A stretch of 64,000 nt of DNA from Streptomyces cucumeris (GCF_024295805.1 NZ_JANCLX010000007.1:62001-126000), one strand, 5' to 3'; counted from the first letter of the stretch, positions 9,110-17,396 are shown. Notes: generated by a model not told the origin, from the sequence alone. A program made the numbers and translations.

Positions 9110-9235
9110 GCGCGGGACGGCACCCCGGACGGGGCGGGCGGACCGTCCGACGGGCACGGAGCGAACGGACGGCGGCGGACGGCCGACGGACAGGCATCGG
9201 ACCGGCAGCGGACGGACGGCGGACGGAACCCGGGC
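9110..9235. repeat. GGACGG-rich low-complexity tract
   Basis: Many irregular copies of GGACGG and GGAC lie in about 125 bp. The spacing is irregular and there are no conserved spacers, so it is a simple-sequence tract rather than an array. It lies just upstream of the chitinase promoter and accounts for long antisense reading frames there. Confidence 0.6.
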
Positions 9236-9262
9236 AGGGACCGGGCACGACAACGGAAGAGC

Positions 9263-9306
9263 ATTGGCCCAGACCATTGACCCCACTGGTCTAGTCCTTC
9301 TACCTT
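9263..9306 (+). promoter_or_regulatory. Chitinase promoter with two DasR-type (dre) boxes
   Basis: Two related 16-bp elements stand side by side: ATTGGCCCAGACCATT (9263-9278) and ACTGGTCTAGTCCTTC (9285-9300). Both resemble the DasR consensus ACTGGTCTAGACCACT that controls chitinase and N-acetylglucosamine genes in Streptomyces. A -35 TTGACC (9277-9282) and -10 TACCTT (9301-9306) are 18 bp apart, so one box overlaps the -35 and the other fills the spacer. Streptomyces chitinase promoters are known for such paired 12-bp repeats. Confidence 0.75.
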
Positions 9307-9395
9307 TTTTGCACCGCGCCCTGCGCGTGCATGTCAAGATCTCGGCAGGTCGTCGGGCACTTCACTCTCCCCTCACCCCCCACCGAGGAGATTCC

Positions 9396-10658
9396 ATGCT
9401 CAGACCACGCGGACTGCTCGCCGCTCTCGCGGCGCTCTGTACGGCGGTATTGGCCGCCACCCTGCTGGCGGGTTCGGCCGTGGCCGGCGACCGCCGGGAC
9501 ACGACCGGCACCACCGCCGCCCCCGCGGCCCCCGCCGCCGGCGCGAAGGCAGCGGGGAACAAGGTCATCGGCTACTTCACCGAATGGGGCATATACCAGC
9601 GCAACTACCACGTGAAGAACATCGAGACCTCGGGTTCGGCGGCGAAACTGACGCACATCAACTACGCGTTCGGCAATGTCACGGGTGGCAAATGCGCCAT
9701 CGGCGATGCCTACGCCGACTACGACAAGGCCTACGACGCGGCGACCAGCGTCGACGGCAAGGCCGACACCTGGGACGCGGGCGCGCTGCGCGGCAACTTC
9801 AACCAGCTCCGCAAACTCAAGAAGCTCCATCCGGAGCTCAAGGTGCTGTGGTCCTTCGGCGGCTGGACCTGGTCCGCCGGGTTCGGCGAGGCCGCGAGGA
9901 ACCCCGCCGCCTTCGCCCAGTCCTGCTACGACCTGGTCGAGGACCCGCGGTGGGCCGATGTCTTCGACGGTATCGACATCGACTGGGAGTACCCCAACGC
10001 CTGCGGCAACAGCTGTGACACCAGCGGCAGGGCCGCCTTCCCCAAGCTGATGTCCGCACTGCGCGCCAAGTTCGGGCAGAACAACCTGGTGACCGCGGCC
10101 ATCACCGCCGATGCCTCCTCCGGCGGCAAGATCGACGCCGCCGACTACGCGGGCGCGGCCCAGTACGTGAACTGGTACAACCCGATGACGTACGACTTCT
10201 TCGGTGCCTGGGCGGCCCAGGGCCCGACCGCCCCGCACTCCCCGCTCACCTCCTACAACGGCATCCCGCAGCAGGGCTTCAACACCGACGCGGCGATCCA
10301 GAAGCTCAAGGGGCTCGGCGTCCCGGCCTCCAAGCTGCTGCTGGGCATCGGCTTCTACGGCCGCGGCTGGACCGGCGTCACCCAGAGCACACCCGGCGGC
10401 ACGGCGACCGGCGCCGCGCCCGGAACGTACGAGGCGGGCATCGAGGACTACAAGGTGCTCAAGAACTCCTGCCCGGCCACCGGCACCGTCGCCGGGACGG
10501 CCTATGCGCGCTGCGGCAACCAGTGGTGGAGCTACGACACCCCCGCCACCATCGCCGGGAAGATGACCTACAAGCAGCAGCAGGGGCTGGGCGGCACCTT
10601 CTTCTGGGAGCTCAGCGGCGACACCAGCAACGGTGAGCTGATCAAGTCCATCAGCTGA
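9396..10658 (+). CDS. Secreted GH18 chitinase
   Basis: A 420-residue endochitinase that cleaves beta-1,4-N-acetylglucosamine chains outside the cell. ATG 9396 has a GAGGAG site. The signal peptide (MLRPRGLLAALAALCTAVLA, cleavage likely after SAVA near residue 30) is followed by an Ala/Thr/Pro linker. The catalytic barrel starts at KVIGYFTEWGIYQRN. The substrate strand motif SFGGW is near 153. The GH18 signature DGIDIDWEYP places the catalytic Glu near 198 with its helper aspartates intact. No chitin-binding or fibronectin module is attached, so it is a single-domain enzyme. Confidence 0.95.
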   Translation: MLRPRGLLAALAALCTAVLAATLLAGSAVAGDRRDTTGTTAAPAAPAAGAKAAGNKVIGYFTEWGIYQRNYHVKNIETSGSAAKLTHINYAFGNVTGGKCAIGDAYADYDKAYDAATSVDGKADTWDAGALRGNFNQLRKLKKLHPELKVLWSFGGWTWSAGFGEAARNPAAFAQSCYDLVEDPRWADVFDGIDIDWEYPNACGNSCDTSGRAAFPKLMSALRAKFGQNNLVTAAITADASSGGKIDAADYAGAAQYVNWYNPMTYDFFGAWAAQGPTAPHSPLTSYNGIPQQGFNTDAAIQKLKGLGVPASKLLLGIGFYGRGWTGVTQSTPGGTATGAAPGTYEAGIEDYKVLKNSCPATGTVAGTAYARCGNQWWSYDTPATIAGKMTYKQQQGLGGTFFWELSGDTSNGELIKSIS

Positions 10659-10679
10659 CCCCCCACGCGCCACCCCCCG

Positions 10680-10710
10680 GGGCGGGGAGCCGGAGCACGG
10701 CTCCCCGCCC
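10680..10710 (+). terminator. Chitinase terminator hairpin
   Basis: Perfect 13-bp arms (10680-10692 gggcggggagccg and 10698-10710) with a 5-nt loop lie 21 bp after the chitinase stop. There is no T tract, as is usual here. Confidence 0.7.
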
Positions 10711-10917
10711 GCACGGGCGCCGCGTCGTCCGGCGGGACCCTCCGGTTCCCCGGGACGGGCGGGAGGAATGTCACCCGGCGCCGGGCGGCCGGAGGGCGGA
10801 CGGGCGGCTCCGGCCGTGCCACGATGCGGCGGTGACCGCATGTCAGCCCCCGCCCGCCACGTCCGCCACGCCCCGGACCGCCGTCGCGGCTTTCGTCGTG
10901 CTGAGGAAGTCCGGCAG

Positions 10918-11412
10918 GTGACCGCCTCCGCGCTGCGTACCGCCCTCGCACCCGCCCTCGCACCCGTCGTCGCGTGCGCCCTCGCCCTGCTCGGACTCGT
11001 GACCTGGACCGCCTCCGGTGCCGCGGGCTCCCCCGCCGCCGTGGCGGTCGCCCGTGCCCGCGTGCTGCTGCCCTCCAACCCCGAGGCCACCGCCGCCTTC
11101 TTCGACCTTCGCAACACCGGTGGCGCGGAGGACGAACTCCTGCGTGTCACCACGCCGTTGGCCGACAGCGCGATGCTCAGCCGCCGGATCGTCCGGCGTG
11201 GCGCGGGCTCGATGCGGATGGTGTCCTCGGCCCGCGTTCCCGCCCGTACCACCCTGCGGATGTCGGCGGAGGAACTGGATGTGATGCTCCGGCCCGCGCC
11301 GGGGCGGCTGCGGGCCGGGGACCGCGTACCGTTCGTACTGCACTTCCGCGAGAGCGGGCGGGTCCGGGTGGAGGCGGTGGCCGTCCGGCCGGGCACCGCG
11401 GTGGCCGACTGA
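10918..11412 (+). CDS. PCu(A)C-like secreted protein with altered metal ligands
   Basis: A 164-residue protein. GTG 10918 was chosen because gaggaag sits 8 bp upstream and a signal peptide follows directly (VTASALRTALAPALAPVVAC then ALALLGLVTWTASGAAG). The mature part resembles the PCu(A)C/DUF461 copper-chaperone beta fold: ARVLLPSNPEATAAFFDLRN, AGSMRMVSSARVPARTT, EELDVMLRPAPGRLRAGDRV, then VPFVLHF. In typical members the copper site is His-Met-...-His-x-Met. Here the two His positions appear to be Ser (near 88) and Asp (near 121), while Met residues remain near 99-101 and 123. Copper binding is therefore doubtful. A sigma factor and a Met/His-rich membrane protein lie nearby. Confidence 0.7.
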   Translation: MTASALRTALAPALAPVVACALALLGLVTWTASGAAGSPAAVAVARARVLLPSNPEATAAFFDLRNTGGAEDELLRVTTPLADSAMLSRRIVRRGAGSMRMVSSARVPARTTLRMSAEELDVMLRPAPGRLRAGDRVPFVLHFRESGRVRVEAVAVRPGTAVAD

Positions 11413-11846
11413 GCGGATGACCACCCGGCACGGGCCCCTTCCGACGACAGCCGTGACCACTCGGTGCGCGTGCCGTGCCGTACGCGGCGTGAGGAAGCCG
11501 CCGCGGGGACGAGCGGGGCGGGGTCAGCGGCCCTGCCCGAGGCTCAGGAGAGTGTCAGCCGACGGCGAGCGGCCGTGCGGCGCGGCCGCTGCCCGCCCGG
11601 CCGACGAGTTCCGCCCTCTCGCCTCCGACCGTTCCGCGGCGGGGCGTTGACGCGGACTTCGCTGCCGTCCCCCGGAGAGCCGCGATACCTCCGAGGCAGT
11701 CGCCACCGCCCACCGGGACGCTCCGACAGCCCCATGGGCGGACCTCGCCCTGGGCGCTGCGGAGCCGCGTGCGATCTCCCGGCACGGGAGTCGGGGACGC
11801 GCCCGGCCGGTCACACCACGGGGGGCGGGACCGGCCGGGCCGGTCG
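11413..11846. other. 434-bp intergenic region
   Basis: Lies between convergent genes (the PCu(A)C-like protein and the sigma factor). Only Arg/Pro/Gly-rich frames without ribosome sites are present, and no repeat or clear hairpin with a tail was found. Confidence 0.4.
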
Positions 11847-12455
11847 TCACCCGGTGCCCGCCAGGGCGGGTTGCGGCAGGGGCGACGGGGAGCCGTCGGA
11901 CGGGTCCGGCGCCGTCAGTTCACCGATCAGGGCCTCACGGGCCCGGGCCACCCGGGAGCGCACGGTGCCCACCGGACAGCCCGCGACGACGGCGGCCTCG
12001 GCGTACGGCAGCCCCAGCATCTGGGTCAGTACGAACGCCTCGCGCCGCTCGTACGGCAGCAGCGCCAGCAGCTGCGTCAGTGCCACGCCGTCGTCGAAGC
12101 CGACGACCGGCAGCCCCCGACTCTGGGTGCGTTCCGCCGCCGCCTCCCAGTCGGCGGTGTCCGACAGCCGCGGACGCGCCGCGTTGCGGCGCAGCCGGTC
12201 GACGACCGCGCGGCGGGCGATCGACAGCAGCCAGGTCCGCGCGGAGGAGCGGGCCTCGAAGCGCGGCAGTCCGCGCAGCGCGCGCAGATACGTCTCCTGG
12301 ACGAGGTCGTCGGCCGACTGCGGATCGCTCAGCCGGGACACATAGCGCCACACATCGCGCTGGGTGGCCCGGATGAAGCGGTCGACGGCGTCGGGGTCAC
12401 CACCGCGCGCGGCGAGCGCCCAGGCCGTCACGGTCTCGTCGTCACGCTCCGGCAC
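11847..12455 (-). CDS. ECF-type RNA polymerase sigma factor
   Basis: About 202 residues. GTG 12455 is preferred because GGAGG lies 5 bp upstream. An upstream GTG at 12512 would add 19 residues but has no site and overlaps the divergent gene. Region 2 is clear (DRFIRATQRDVWRYVSRLSD, SADDLVQETYLRALRGLPRF, ARTWLLSIARRAVVDRLRR). Region 4 is LALLPYERREAFVLTQMLGL then PYAEAAVVAGCPVGTVRSRVARARE. A short Pro/Ser tail follows. No region 1 or region 3 is present, as in ECF factors. It is divergent from a zinc-finger miniprotein and may direct the local genes. Confidence 0.9.
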   Translation of the reverse strand: MPERDDETVTAWALAARGGDPDAVDRFIRATQRDVWRYVSRLSDPQSADDLVQETYLRALRGLPRFEARSSARTWLLSIARRAVVDRLRRNAARPRLSDTADWEAAAERTQSRGLPVVGFDDGVALTQLLALLPYERREAFVLTQMLGLPYAEAAVVAGCPVGTVRSRVARAREALIGELTAPDPSDGSPSPLPQPALAGTG

Positions 12456-12501
12456 GGGGACCTCCGGGCGCGCGGCGGACACCGTCGGCGACGATGGGGA
12501 G

Positions 12502-12693
12502 GTGAGCTGCACAGCGTTCCGTACCGCCCTTTCCGCCCGTGTCGACGGCGAGGCGCTCCCGCCGGAGGTGCCGGACGGGGCGCTCGACGCCCATCTGCGG
12601 CGGTGCCCCGAGTGCCGCCATTGGGGTGAACGGGCCCGCGAACTGCGGGAGTTGGCGGCGCGCCTGGACGAGATGGGCCGCGAAGGGGCCTGA
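12502..12693 (+). CDS. Small zinc-finger protein, possible anti-sigma factor
   Basis: A 63-residue protein from GTG 12502 with ggggag immediately upstream. It reads VSCTAFRTALSARVDGEALP, then ALDAHLRRCPECRHWGERARELREL. The HxxxCxxC signature is that of the zf-HC2 zinc finger of ECF anti-sigma factors. Full anti-sigma factors carry a membrane or longer sigma-binding part, which is missing here, so it may be a soluble minimal form. It starts 46 bp from the sigma gene in the opposite direction. That layout is unusual, since such pairs are normally one operon. Confidence 0.65.
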   Translation: MSCTAFRTALSARVDGEALPPEVPDGALDAHLRRCPECRHWGERARELRELAARLDEMGREGA

Positions 12694-12870
12694 GCTCCCC
12701 GGGGCTGCCGGGGCGGGGTGGGTGGCCGGGGCCGGATGCCGTCGTGGCACGGCCGGGCGGCTGCGGGCAGGGGTCATCACCTGCGGTCCTTCCTGGATTC
12801 CGGACGACGCCGCTGAGCGGCCGGCCGTCCGGTGACGTGGTTCGGTGCGCGTGCCGTCGCGGATCGCCCG

Positions 12871-13710
12871 TCAGCGGGCGGGGACGGCGGAGGGCACCGG
12901 TGGACCACGGGTGGCGATGACATGGACGAGCAACAGTCGGCGCAGCCGCTGCGCGGTGCCCTCGCGGGCGGCGCGCGGGCGCACCGGACCGGGCGGCGGC
13001 GCGCCGCCCGGCAGCAGGGCCAGCAGGGGTGCGAAGAGGCGCACGGCCCGGGTGCGGACCAGCCGGAAGAGCCGGAACGCGGCCTGTTCACCGCCCGAGA
13101 GCCACATCCCGCACAGCAGGGCGACCAGGACGTGGGCGGACCACATGCCGAGCGCGCCATGCCCCATGACGGCGTCCGCCACGACACCGTTCCCCATGGC
13201 GGAGTGACTCATGGCGTCATGCCCCATGGCGGTGTGGCCCGTGGCAGCGTGGCCCATGGCGTCATGCCCCATGGCGGCGTGGCCCATGGCCGCGTGCGAA
13301 GTCATGGAGTGCGTCGGCGCGGCGTGCATCGCCATCGTGTCCACGGCGGCGTGGGCGTGCGCGGATGCGTGCGCCAAGTGTCCGGTGTGATGGACGCGGC
13401 CGCTCCCGGCCACCGCCCGCACCGCCCCAGGCGCCCCGGCCACCGCCCCCGCCGTGACCTTCTGCGCGAACGTGAAACCCAGGTGCAGCGCCGACTGCGC
13501 CCCGACGGTCGCGGCGGTGATCAGCAGCGGCCCCCGCTCCCGGCCCGCCACGGCCCACGCGGCACCACCGGTGACCAGCACGGCCGCAGTGACGGCCCAC
13601 CACGGCACGCCCGTACCGGACATCACCGCGTGGCCCAGTGCGGCGAGCAGCACACAGACCGCCGCGAACACCGTTGCCCGCAGCGCCCGTAGTCCGCGCC
13701 CCGCTTCCAT
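12871..13710 (-). CDS. Membrane protein with Met/His-rich loop
   Basis: A 279-residue protein. ATG 13710 follows a gagggcg site; the longer frame upstream has no support. Hydrophobic segments are at about 11-30, 36-56 and 62-80, then 86-100, with another at about 190-205 (VLVALLCGMWLSGGEQ). Between them, residues 105-185 form a hydrophilic stretch of Met, His, Gly and Ala with many MGH units (AAMGHAAMGHDAMGH). Such clusters bind copper or other soft metals in known proteins. The C-terminal tail is Pro/Arg-rich with a final VHVIATRGPP. The DNA shows matching 15-bp imperfect repeats at 13160-13300. No family name is recognised; a role in copper handling is an inference from composition and neighbours. 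Confidence 0.75.
   Translation of the reverse strand: MEAGRGLRALRATVFAAVCVLLAALGHAVMSGTGVPWWAVTAAVLVTGGAAWAVAGRERGPLLITAATVGAQSALHLGFTFAQKVTAGAVAGAPGAVRAVAGSGRVHHTGHLAHASAHAHAAVDTMAMHAAPTHSMTSHAAMGHAAMGHDAMGHAATGHTAMGHDAMSHSAMGNGVVADAVMGHGALGMWSAHVLVALLCGMWLSGGEQAAFRLFRLVRTRAVRLFAPLLALLPGGAPPPGPVRPRAAREGTAQRLRRLLLVHVIATRGPPVPSAVPAR
13160..13300. repeat. Imperfect tandem repeats coding for Met-Gly-His units
   Basis: Repeated variants of catggcg(t/g)catgccc and catggcggcgtggcc occur in about 140 bp, inside the coding frame of the membrane protein. Units vary in multiples of 3, so length can change without frameshift. They probably spread by slippage or gene conversion. Confidence 0.7.
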
Positions 13711-13909
13711 GACGCCCTCATCGTCGCATTCGAGGCATCCGTACCGACGTCGGGGGCGCACTGGGGCACCGCACCGCCGCATGAACGCGGAGAGGCGCCA
13801 CGCCGTACCTGAACGCGACTTGTTCTGACTATTGCGGGGCATCCGCCTCACAAGGAAATCTGAACGCCGGCGGCCCCACACCGCCCGTGTATGAACCAAA
13901 GGATCGATC

Positions 13910-14038
13910 ATGAGCTCCGAGCAGTGCCCGAACTGCGGTGGCCACCTCGCGGTCAACCAGGACGGGTGGAAGATCTGTCACTCCTGCGGCTACGCCTCGC
14001 CGCCCGGCGTCGCACCCGCCCCGGCCCTCCCCACCTGA
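13910..14038 (+). CDS. Zinc-ribbon miniprotein, 42 residues
   Basis: ATG 13910 with AAAGGA upstream and TGA 14036-14038. The sequence begins MSSEQCPNCGGHLAVNQDGW and continues KICHSCGYASPPGV, then a short Pro/Ala tail. Two CxxCG pairs 16-17 residues apart make a classic zinc ribbon. It is too short to be found by most callers, but the site, start and fold pattern agree. It lies 40 bp ahead of the GAF regulator on the same strand and may be cotranscribed. Its partner and role are unknown. Confidence 0.75.
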   Translation: MSSEQCPNCGGHLAVNQDGWKICHSCGYASPPGVAPAPALPT

Positions 14039-14078
14039 GCCCTCCGCCCACCCGCCCGTACTGCTGAGTGAGGCCCCC

Positions 14079-15350
14079 GTGGTCAACGTCAATCCCTGGC
14101 TGGCGATGACACCCGGTACGAACCCCGCGGAGCGCACCCGCGCCGTGCGCCGCGCCCATGAGGAGTTCCTGACGGAGGGGGCGGTGGATCCGGCCGTCCG
14201 CCCGGTGGTGGCGGATTCCTGGCGGCGTTCGGCCGACGCCCGGGTGGCACAGGAGTGCGTGGCGCCGATCGAGCTGGCGGACGACACGCTGGAGGCGTAC
14301 CGGGCCGAGCATCCGCTGGCCCGGGTGATGCCGCTGTTCCGGGAACTGCTGGGCACGATCGCCTACGACGGCGCCCATCTGATGGCGGTCTGCGACGAAC
14401 AGGGCCGCCTGCTGTGGGTCGAGGGACACACCGGCGTACGGGACCGGGCCGAGCGGATGAACTTCGTGGCCGGGGCACGCTGGGACGAGCGCCACGCGGG
14501 CACCAACGCGCCCGGCACGGCGCTCAGCGTCGACCACGCGGTGCAGATCTTCGCCACCGAGCACTTCAACCGCACCGTACAGCCGTGGACCTGCGCCGCC
14601 GCACCGGTCCACGATCCGCACACCGGACGGCTGCTGGGCGCGGTGGACATCACCGGCGGCGACCATCTGGCCGCCCCGCACAGCCTGGCCCTGGTGCAGG
14701 CGACCGCCCGCGCCGCCGAGGCACAGCTCGCCGCCACCGCGCCGCGCCCGCCCGGACCGCGGATCAGTCTGTCGGCGCTGGGCCGTGACGAGGCGCTGCT
14801 GGTGACCGATGGCCGCCGGCTGCGGCTGGGACGGCGGCACAGCGAGATCATGGTGCTGCTCGCGGGCCACCCGGAGGGGCTCAGCGGCGACCGGCTGGCG
14901 CTGGAGCTGTACGGCCACCGGGCCGACCACCAGTCCCCGGTGACCCTGCGCGCCGAACTGTCCCGGCTGCGACGGCTGGTCGGACCGCTGCTGGGATCGC
15001 GCCCCTACCGGCTGTGCGCACCGGTCCGCACCGATGTGGCGGTGGCGGCCGACGCACTGTCCGCGGGCGACCCGAGCACGGCCCTCGGTGCCTATCCGGG
15101 GCCGCTGCTACCCCTGTCGGAGGCGCCGGGCATCAGCCGGATGCGACAGGCCCTGGAGGACGGTCTGCGCCGCGCCGTACTGTCCCGCGGCGATCCGGAC
15201 CTCCTGCGGCGCTGGGCGCAGACGCCGTGGGGCGAGGACGACCTCGAGGTGGCCGAGGCGCTGGTGGCGGCGGTACCGGAGGGGACCCCGGCCCGAGCGG
15301 CCCCGGCGGCGCGGGTGCGGCGGCTGCGCGAGGCGTACGGGCTGGCGTGA
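14079..15350 (+). CDS. GAF-domain transcriptional regulator
   Basis: About 423 residues from GTG 14079 (gtgagg 6 bp upstream); ATG 14106 is an alternative. The N-terminal part (VVADSWRRSADARV, AHLMAVCDEQGRLLWVEGHT, WDERHAGTNAPGTAL, ATEHFNRTVQPWTCAAAPVH) is the GAF sensory region of AcoR-type activators. No AAA+ domain follows. The C-terminal half has a DNA-binding region with RRHSEIMVLLAGHPEGLSGD and LRAELSRLRRLVGPLLGSRP. This suits an organism without sigma-54. It lies directly upstream of the aldehyde dehydrogenase and probably activates it. Confidence 0.85.
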   Translation: MVNVNPWLAMTPGTNPAERTRAVRRAHEEFLTEGAVDPAVRPVVADSWRRSADARVAQECVAPIELADDTLEAYRAEHPLARVMPLFRELLGTIAYDGAHLMAVCDEQGRLLWVEGHTGVRDRAERMNFVAGARWDERHAGTNAPGTALSVDHAVQIFATEHFNRTVQPWTCAAAPVHDPHTGRLLGAVDITGGDHLAAPHSLALVQATARAAEAQLAATAPRPPGPRISLSALGRDEALLVTDGRRLRLGRRHSEIMVLLAGHPEGLSGDRLALELYGHRADHQSPVTLRAELSRLRRLVGPLLGSRPYRLCAPVRTDVAVAADALSAGDPSTALGAYPGPLLPLSEAPGISRMRQALEDGLRRAVLSRGDPDLLRRWAQTPWGEDDLEVAEALVAAVPEGTPARAAPAARVRRLREAYGLA

Positions 15351-15415
15351 GACGTCCGGCGTCCGCGCCGCTCCCATGACCTGACCGGTCCACTGGCCGG
15401 AATGCTCCGCATGGC

Positions 15416-15448
15416 GCAACGTCCGCGCAACGTCCCGGTGCCTACCGT
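15416..15448 (+). promoter_or_regulatory. GCAAC direct repeats ahead of aldehyde dehydrogenase
   Basis: GCAAC at 15416 and 15427, exactly 11 bp apart, followed by TACCGT (15443-15448), a possible -10. The same GCAAC-N6-GCAAC arrangement occurs before the DUF779 gene (22386). Probably the binding site of the adjacent GAF regulator. Confidence 0.5.
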
Positions 15449-15555
15449 CGTTCCGTCTTCGACGAGGAGTGCCGCAGCCACGAGGGACGCCGCCGAGGTG
15501 CGGTGGTTCCCGGGCGAGCGGCCGAGAAGAGGAACACCCACGGGAGGGCCGCCCC

Positions 15556-17079
15556 ATGACGCGATACGCAACCCCGGGCTCCGAGGGTTCGGTCGTCAGT
15601 TACCAGCCGCGCTATGACCACTGGATCGGCGGCGCGTACGTACCGCCCGCCCAGGGGAAGTACTTCGAGAACCCGAGTCCGGTCAACGGGAAGACATTCA
15701 CCGAGATCGCCCGGGGCACCGCCGAGGACGTCGAACGGGCCCTGGACGCCGCGCACGCGGCAGCGCCCGCCTGGGCCCGTACGGCGCCCGGGGACCGGTC
15801 GTCCGTCCTGCTGAAGATCGCCGACCGGATGGAACAGCACCTCGAGGAGCTGGCGGTCGCCGAGACCTGGGAGAACGGCAAACCGGTGCGGGAGACGCTG
15901 GCCGCCGACATCCCGCTGGCCATCGACCACTTCCGCTACTTCGCGGGCGCGATCCGGGCCCAGGAGGGCAGTCTCTCCGAGATCGACGACGACACGGTCG
16001 CGTACCACTTCCACGAGCCCCTGGGCGTCGTCGCGCAGATCATCCCGTGGAACTTCCCGATCCTGATGGCCGCCTGGAAGCTGGCCCCGGCGCTGGCGGC
16101 GGGCAACGCGGTGGTCCTCAAGCCCGCCGAGCAGACACCCGCCTCGATCCACGTGTGGATGAGCCTGATCGCGGATCTGCTGCCGCCGGGCGTGGTCAAC
16201 ATCGTCAACGGCTTCGGCGTCGAGGCCGGGAAGCCGCTGGCCTCCTCCCCGCGGGTGGCCAAGGTGGCCTTCACCGGTGAGACCACCACCGGCCGCCTGA
16301 TCATGCAGTACGCGAGCGAGAACCTGAAGCCGGTCACCCTGGAACTGGGCGGCAAGAGCCCGAACATCTTCTTCGACGACGTCTGGGCGGCCGACGACGA
16401 CTTCCGGGACAAGGCGCTGGAGGGCTTCACCATGTTCGCCCTCAACCAGGGCGAGGTGTGCACCTGTCCGTCGCGGGCGCTGGTGCAGAGCGGCCACTAC
16501 CAGGAGTTCATGGACGCGGCCGTGGCCCGCACCGAGAAGATCGTGCAGGGACATCCCCTGGACACCGAGACCATGATCGGCGCCCAGGCGTCCAACGACC
16601 AGCTCGAGAAGATCCTTTCGTATCTGGACATCGGCAAGCAGGAGGGCGCCCGCATCCTCACCGGCGGCACGCGTGCCGAGCTCGGCGGTGAGCTGGAGGG
16701 CGGCTACTACGTCCGGCCCACCATCTTCGAAGGCGCCAACCACATGCGGGTCTTCCAGGAGGAGATCTTCGGCCCGGTGGTGGCGGTCGCCCGGTTCTCC
16801 GGTTTCGACGAGGCGATCGAGATCGCCAACGACACCCTCTACGGCCTGGGCGCGGGCGTCTGGACCCGCGACGGCTCCACCGCCTACCGCGCCGGACGCG
16901 CCATCCAGGCGGGCCGCGTCTGGACCAACTGCTACCACGCCTACCCGGCCCACGCCGCCTTCGGCGGCTACAAGCAGTCCGGTATCGGCCGCGAGACGCA
17001 CAAGATGATGCTGGATCACTACCAGCAGACGAAGAACCTGCTGGTGTCCTACTCGCCGAAGAAGCTGGGCTTCTTCTAG
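15556..17079 (+). CDS. Aldehyde dehydrogenase, ExaC/AcoD type
   Basis: A 507-residue NAD-dependent aldehyde dehydrogenase that oxidises acetaldehyde-type or other aldehydes to acids. ATG 15556 follows gggagg. Family motifs are [37 protein letters not shown], and [15 protein letters not shown] with the general base Glu near 263. The catalytic region [12 protein letters not shown] has Cys near 302 and a second Cys two residues later, typical of this subgroup. It ends YSPKKLGFF, also subgroup-typical. The gene follows its GAF regulator. DUF779 proteins usually accompany this subgroup, but here the DUF779 gene is 5 kb downstream. Confidence 0.95.
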   Translation: MTRYATPGSEGSVVSYQPRYDHWIGGAYVPPAQGKYFENPSPVNGKTFTEIARGTAEDVERALDAAHAAAPAWARTAPGDRSSVLLKIADRMEQHLEELAVAETWENGKPVRETLAADIPLAIDHFRYFAGAIRAQEGSLSEIDDDTVAYHFHEPLGVVAQIIPWNFPILMAAWKLAPALAAGNAVVLKPAEQTPASIHVWMSLIADLLPPGVVNIVNGFGVEAGKPLASSPRVAKVAFTGETTTGRLIMQYASENLKPVTLELGGKSPNIFFDDVWAADDDFRDKALEGFTMFALNQGEVCTCPSRALVQSGHYQEFMDAAVARTEKIVQGHPLDTETMIGAQASNDQLEKILSYLDIGKQEGARILTGGTRAELGGELEGGYYVRPTIFEGANHMRVFQEEIFGPVVAVARFSGFDEAIEIANDTLYGLGAGVWTRDGSTAYRAGRAIQAGRVWTNCYHAYPAHAAFGGYKQSGIGRETHKMMLDHYQQTKNLLVSYSPKKLGFF

Positions 17080-17100
17080 AAGCCGACATCGGCTGAGCGG

Positions 17101-17141
17101 GAAGGCGTCCGACGGGCACACAGCCTCCGTCGGGCGCCTTC
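17101..17141 (+). terminator. Aldehyde dehydrogenase terminator
   Basis: Arms 17101-17115 (gaaggcgtccgacgg) and 17127-17141 pair over 15 bp with one G-U, with an 11-nt loop. It begins 21 bp past the stop. Confidence 0.75.
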
Positions 17142-17396
17142 GCGCACGTCCCTATGCGGAATCACTTCGCTTGGCACACTATTTCTGGTGCCTGGGACGC
17201 CACCGCACGGACACGGACGTGAACGGCGCGGGCACGAAAGGGATTTCCGGCGACGAGCCGCCCGAGAGTCGTCGCCATGGCCGGCGCTATCCTCGACTCG
17301 TGGACCGGAAGGGATTTTCCGGCACCGTGAGCAATCGTTACTCGAATTCTCCCTGAGCGTCGTCGACGCATTCCCCACCGCCTTACGGTCGGCCGT
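17142..17396. other. Upstream region of serine hydrolase
   Basis: Lower in GC than its surroundings. It holds AAAGGGATTTCCGG (17237-17250) and a related full palindrome at 17305-17322. A possible -10 TACGGT at 17384-17389 lies 8 bp before the ATG, so the transcript may be leaderless. No gene is supported. Confidence 0.4.
17305..17322. promoter_or_regulatory. CCGGAA-N6-TTCCGG palindrome
   Basis: Perfect 6-bp arms at 17305-17310 and 17317-17322. A half-copy with the same GGGATTTCCGG core lies at 17240-17250. Position 75 bp before the serine hydrolase suggests an operator. Confidence 0.35.

Larger units (their letters stand above)
8900..9395. other. Chitinase upstream region
   Basis: No gene is supported. 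The stretch 9110-9235 is a low-complexity run of GGAC/GGACGG units. The promoter and two regulator boxes lie at 9263-9306 and are listed separately. Confidence 0.5.

Noticed and set aside
9110..9235. GGACGG tract as a repeat array or origin
   Set aside because: Irregular simple sequence without spacers, DnaA boxes or AT-rich part.
9300..11396. Long minus-strand frame opposite the chitinase
   Set aside because: Antisense shadow of two well-supported plus-strand genes, with no recognisable domain.
12456..12512. Longer sigma factor start at GTG 12512
   Set aside because: It has no ribosome site and overlaps the divergent zinc-finger start. GTG 12455 has GGAGG at ideal spacing.
13160..13300. 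Possible CRISPR-like repeats
   Set aside because: The units are imperfect, 12-15 bp, with no unique spacers, and they keep the coding frame of a Met/His-rich protein.
17171..17356. 61-codon plus-strand frame
   Set aside because: No ribosome site, codon use unlike neighbours, and it covers the palindromes ahead of the serine hydrolase.
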